From: Myxococcales bacterium
GTDB taxonomy: Bacteria; Myxococcota_A; Polyangia; Haliangiales; J016
Direction of reading: 5' to 3'
Assembly (NCBI GenBank): GCA_014238595.1
Contig: JABAAV010000023.1
Coordinates: 1-17,676 of the forward strand
DNA: 17,676 nucleotides
Shown: positions 15,417 to 17,676 of the stretch, one piece after another
Layout: the number at the start of each line of letters is the position of its first letter
How positions within the stretch are numbered: the stretch's first letter is position 1
Position numbers and translations under genes: made by a program
The notes under the pieces: generated by a model
The model's database searches: none
Told to the model about the DNA's origin: nothing
Seen by the model: only the letters and a program-made list of their open reading frames with translations

Positions 15417-17288
15417 TTACGCCTTAAGATATTTTTCTGCTTCAGTACAAAGCTCATTAATGCTGAAAGGATGACCTTGAACTTTGTTATATCCATCCAT
15501 GGATAACAATGTTTCATTGCGAAGAAGGACGGAAAGTTGTCCTAAATTAAGTTCACATACAAGACGGTTTTTAAACTTGGACATGATTTTGCCTAAGTCT
15601 GGATGAAGTGGGTTGATGTAACGCACATGCAAATGTGAGACACGATGTCCTTGTTTACGTAATTTCTGAGTGGCTTGAAACAATGCTCCATAGGTTCCAC
15701 CCCAGCCTATCAGTAATAAATCCCCCGTCTCATCACCAGAAAAATCAACTGCGCCCATGTCTTGTTGTATTCGGGTTATTTTTTCAGCACGGGTGCGACA
15801 CATGGCTTCATGGTTTTGAGGGTCATAAGAGACATTGCCTGTCAGGGCATCTTTTTCAAGACCTCCAATACGATGCTCTAACCCTGGAGTTCCAGGAATG
15901 GCCCAATCGCGTGCCAATGTTTCGGTGTTTCGTTGATAAGGTAAAAAGTTTTCTGGATCAGTTCGATGCGTTACGTTAATCGGTTGTAATTTTTTACTGT
16001 CAGGAATGCGCCATGGTTCAGTGCCATTGGCAAGATATCCATCGCTGAGTATCATGATAGGTGTCATGTATTTAATGGCAATACGAACGGCATCGATGGC
16101 CGTTTTAAAATTGTCTGAAGGTGTTTTTGACGCAATAATGGGTATGGGGCATTCACCGTTTCTTCCATACATCGCTTGCAATAGATCGGATTGCTCTGTT
16201 TTGGTCGGAAGTCCTGTCGAAGGACCGCCGCGTTGGACATTGATAATAACCAACGGCAACTCAACGATGGTGGCAAGTCCAATGGCTTCTCCTTTGAGTG
16301 CAATGCCAGGTCCCGATGACGATGTGATGGCAATGGCACCACCAAAAGCTGCGCCAATGGCTGCACTAATGGCAGCGATTTCATCTTCGGCTTGAAAGGT
16401 CGTGACGCCCATGTCTCTGTGGTTTGCCAAGATATGCAATATATCCGAAGCTGGTGTGATGGGATAAGCGCCTAAGAAGAGATTTTTTTTGGCAAGTTGT
16501 CCTGCGGTGATGAGACCCAGACACAGCGCTTCGTTGCCCGTGACATTGCGATAAATACCAGGATCTAACGGTGCCGGTTTGACTTCTTGAACAACGCTAA
16601 ATATTTCCGTCGTTTCACCAAAGTGATAGCCTGCTTTAAGTACGGCAATGTTTGCATCTGCTAACAGTTGTCGGGTAGCAAATTTTTTGTTGATGGTTTC
16701 AATCTGTCGATCAAGATCTTTGCCATACGCCCAGAGAATTAATCCTAACGCAAAAAAGTTTTTGCAACGGAGTTTTTCTTTGTTTGACAATTGACTATCC
16801 GTTAATGTCTGCGACGTCATTTTAGAAATATCGACACTCAAAACACGGTAATCTTTAAGTGAGTTATCGTCTTGTGGATTTGTTTCATAGCCTGCTTTTT
16901 TCAAGTTAGCGTCGGTAAATGTTCCTGAATTTAGAACAAGAACACCACCGATAGTTAGATCTTTGAGGTTGGTTCGCAGAGCAGCAGGGTTCATGGCAAC
17001 CAAAACACTTGGTGCATCGCCTGGCGTATGAATCGAGTATGATGAAAAATGAAGTTGAAATCCTGAAACACCAGCCAGTGATCCAGCAGGTGCACGAATT
17101 TCAGCAGGATAATCGGGGAATGTGGAAATATCATTACCCGACTCGGCAGCAAGCTTGGTAAGTTCACCACCTGTAAGCTGAATTCCATCTCCAGAATCGC
17201 CAGCAAAACGAATGATCACATGGTCAACGAATTGTGTTTCCGTATTTTGACTGCCAGTTTCCATGAGCTGATGACCTGCTTGTACCAT
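15417..17288 (-). CDS. korA: 2-oxoacid:ferredoxin oxidoreductase, fused gamma-alpha subunit (2-oxoglutarate type)
   Basis: KorA pairs with KorB in the CoA-dependent oxidative decarboxylation of 2-oxoacids. With the chosen start it has 623 residues. The gamma domain (about 20-225) contains FAGDSGDGIQLTGGEL, TFPDYPAEIRAPAGSLAGVS (57-75) and the VAMN segment. The alpha domain (about 250-600) contains GAYPITPASDIL, FQAEDEIAA, SSSGPGI and VQRGGPSTGLPTKTEQSDLL. This fused gamma-alpha architecture without a ferredoxin subunit is typical of two-gene KorAB enzymes. I chose ATG 17288 because AAGGA lies 6 nt upstream. The frame is open to an ATG at 17402, adding 38 residues, but that ATG has no ribosome-binding site and the extra part covers a non-triplet 22-bp repeat array, so it is probably untranslated leader. 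It leads the korA-korB pair. Confidence 0.94.
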   Translation of the reverse strand: MVQAGHQLMETGSQNTETQFVDHVIIRFAGDSGDGIQLTGGELTKLAAESGNDISTFPDYPAEIRAPAGSLAGVSGFQLHFSSYSIHTPGDAPSVLVAMNPAALRTNLKDLTIGGVLVLNSGTFTDANLKKAGYETNPQDDNSLKDYRVLSVDISKMTSQTLTDSQLSNKEKLRCKNFFALGLILWAYGKDLDRQIETINKKFATRQLLADANIAVLKAGYHFGETTEIFSVVQEVKPAPLDPGIYRNVTGNEALCLGLITAGQLAKKNLFLGAYPITPASDILHILANHRDMGVTTFQAEDEIAAISAAIGAAFGGAIAITSSSGPGIALKGEAIGLATIVELPLVIINVQRGGPSTGLPTKTEQSDLLQAMYGRNGECPIPIIASKTPSDNFKTAIDAVRIAIKYMTPIMILSDGYLANGTEPWRIPDSKKLQPINVTHRTDPENFLPYQRNTETLARDWAIPGTPGLEHRIGGLEKDALTGNVSYDPQNHEAMCRTRAEKITRIQQDMGAVDFSGDETGDLLLIGWGGTYGALFQATQKLRKQGHRVSHLHVRYINPLHPDLGKIMSKFKNRLVCELNLGQLSVLLRNETLLSMDGYNKVQGHPFSINELCTEAEKYLKA

Positions 17289-17294
17289 GCAGAG

Positions 17295-17299
17295 TCCTT
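17295..17299 (-). promoter_or_regulatory. Shine-Dalgarno AAGGA that decides the korA start
   Basis: On the minus strand AAGGA is followed by CTCTGC and ATG at 17288-17286, an ideal 6-nt spacing. The upstream in-frame ATG at 17402 has nothing comparable, and the downstream Met at residue 9 has only a weak AGG. This makes 17288 the best start for korA. Confidence 0.65.
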
Positions 17300-17322
17300 G
17301 GGTTGAAACATCTAGACATGAA

Positions 17323-17376
17323 TATCTGTTGGAACAAATGAGATTATCTGTAGGTATAAATGGGGTTATCTGTTGG
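17323..17376. repeat. Three direct repeats of TATCTGTWGG at exact 22-bp spacing (putative regulator sites)
   Basis: The decamer TATCTGTTGG occurs at 17323-17332 and 17367-17376, and TATCTGTAGG at 17345-17354. The starts are 22 bp apart both times, about two helical turns, so the three sites face the same side of the DNA. The first two full 22-bp units match at 17 of 22 positions; the third keeps the decamer and diverges after it. 22 is not a multiple of three, so the repeat is not a protein repeat. The array sits 35-88 bp upstream of the chosen korA start and 83-136 bp upstream of the divergent lipoprotein gene. Regulation of either gene by a direct-repeat-binding factor is an inference. Confidence 0.65.
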
Positions 17377-17415
17377 TGCTCTATGAGGGTAATGACACTC
17401 ATTCATGCGATGTTG

Positions 17416-17444
17416 TTAATTGCTTGCTTTACCACAAATATAAT
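17416..17444 (+). promoter_or_regulatory. Putative promoter for the lipoprotein gene (perfect TATAAT)
   Basis: A perfect -10 hexamer TATAAT lies at 17439-17444. The best -35 at 17-bp spacing is TTAATT (17416-17421), which matches the consensus weakly. Transcription would begin near 17451, only about 8 nt before the ATG at 17459. That would give an almost leaderless mRNA, which agrees with the absence of a Shine-Dalgarno. The 22-bp repeat array lies 40-93 bp upstream of this -35. Confidence 0.45.
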
Positions 17445-17458
17445 GATAGCCGATTGAT

Positions 17459-17676
17459 ATGATATCTCGACACTCACAATGGTTTTGTATAGTCAGTTTG
17501 ACATGCTTATTTATGGTTGGTTGCACGGATTGCTCGGACGCGCCAGAAATTTCTGATGATAACGCCACAGCAACAACACCAGAAGCTCCAAATCCAACAG
17601 ATCCAACAGTAACACCACCGATCTCTAATCCAACAATAACCCCACCGGTTTCAAATCCAACAATAACCCCTGTCTC
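17459..17676 (+). CDS. Lipoprotein with Pro/Thr/Asn-rich tandem repeats (5' part, runs off the window)
   Basis: An open frame from ATG 17459 continues past the right edge; an in-frame TAG at 17447-17449 rules out an earlier start. The 72 visible residues begin with MISRHSQWFCIV, a hydrophobic stretch, then the lipobox MVGC with Cys22 as the predicted lipidation site. After an acidic patch (about 24-34: DCSDAPEISDD) the chain becomes a Pro/Thr/Asn-rich repeat (SNPTITPPV, SNPTITPV), which looks like an extended surface or periplasmic linker. No function is recognisable from this part. It is divergent from korA. Confidence 0.72.
   Translation, partial: MISRHSQWFCIVSLTCLFMVGCTDCSDAPEISDDNATATTPEAPNPTDPTVTPPISNPTITPPVSNPTITPV
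17591..17676 (+). repeat. 27-bp coding tandem repeat in the lipoprotein gene
   Basis: Units start with AATCCAACA at 17591, 17627 and 17654. The second unit is 27 bp (nine residues, NPTITPPVS), the first is 36 bp because of an extra NPTDPT-like part, and the third runs into the window edge. DNA-level similarity of the units suggests recent duplication, and the copy number may vary between strains. The array probably continues beyond 17676. Confidence 0.65.

Noticed and set aside
16006..16395. 129-codon plus-strand frame opposite korA
   Set aside because: It is Met/Ala/Pro-rich shadow coding of the conserved KorA alpha domain, with no independent support.
1..17676. tRNA, rRNA, CRISPR array, insertion sequence or prophage genes
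   Set aside because: No cloverleaf-like segment, regularly spaced palindromic repeat array, transposase-like frame or terminal inverted repeats were seen. The only regular array is the three-copy repeat near 17323, which lacks spacers of CRISPR size.

Overview
The window comes from a Gram-negative (diderm) bacterium with moderately AT-rich DNA. The diderm call rests on three predicted lipoproteins and several domains placed in the periplasm. The deeper taxon cannot be fixed from the sequence. Gene style (fused gamma-alpha 2-oxoacid oxidoreductase, domain-rich lipoproteins, respiratory complex I) would fit a deltaproteobacterial-grade lineage, but that is only a guess.

Layout. (1) Positions 1-2165, minus strand: the 3' side of the window's left edge starts a DppB/OppB-type permease gene, preceded by a peptide-type ABC transporter binding lipoprotein that carries an unusual SH3-like insertion. 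(2) Positions 2166-2283: divergent intergenic region with an 8+8 bp inverted repeat. (3) Positions 2284-14299, plus strand: a tightly packed complex I operon in the order nuoA-C-D-H-I-J-K-L-M-N. nuoB is missing from its usual place between A and C, and nuoE, nuoF and nuoG (the NADH-oxidising module) are absent. (4) Positions 14300-14387: short convergent gap. (5) Positions 14388-17288, minus strand: korA-korB, a 2-oxoglutarate-type 2-oxoacid:ferredoxin oxidoreductase. (6) Positions 17289-17458: divergent region with three copies of a 10-bp direct repeat at exactly 22-bp spacing and a perfect TATAAT box. (7) Positions 17459-17676, plus strand: the 5' part of a Pro/Thr-rich repeat lipoprotein gene.

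How the genes may work together. KorAB would oxidise a 2-oxoacid and reduce ferredoxin. The complex I lacks locally encoded NADH-dehydrogenase subunits, and its NuoI carries an extra C-terminal RnfB-type iron-sulfur domain, so a ferredoxin-fed (or alternative-donor) proton-pumping complex is a reasonable hypothesis. The proof is missing because nuoB and nuoEFG could lie elsewhere in the genome.

The most unusual feature is that the membrane arm has gained extra mass on its periplasmic face. NuoH is fused to a lipoprotein with a PDZ domain interrupted by an EF-hand loop. NuoM is fused to a signal peptide plus an Ig-like (ASH/choice-of-anchor-like) domain. NuoL has an enlarged periplasmic loop. 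All three additions sit where the known topology of these subunits puts them in the periplasm. This looks like a periplasmically decorated complex I that I do not recognise as described.
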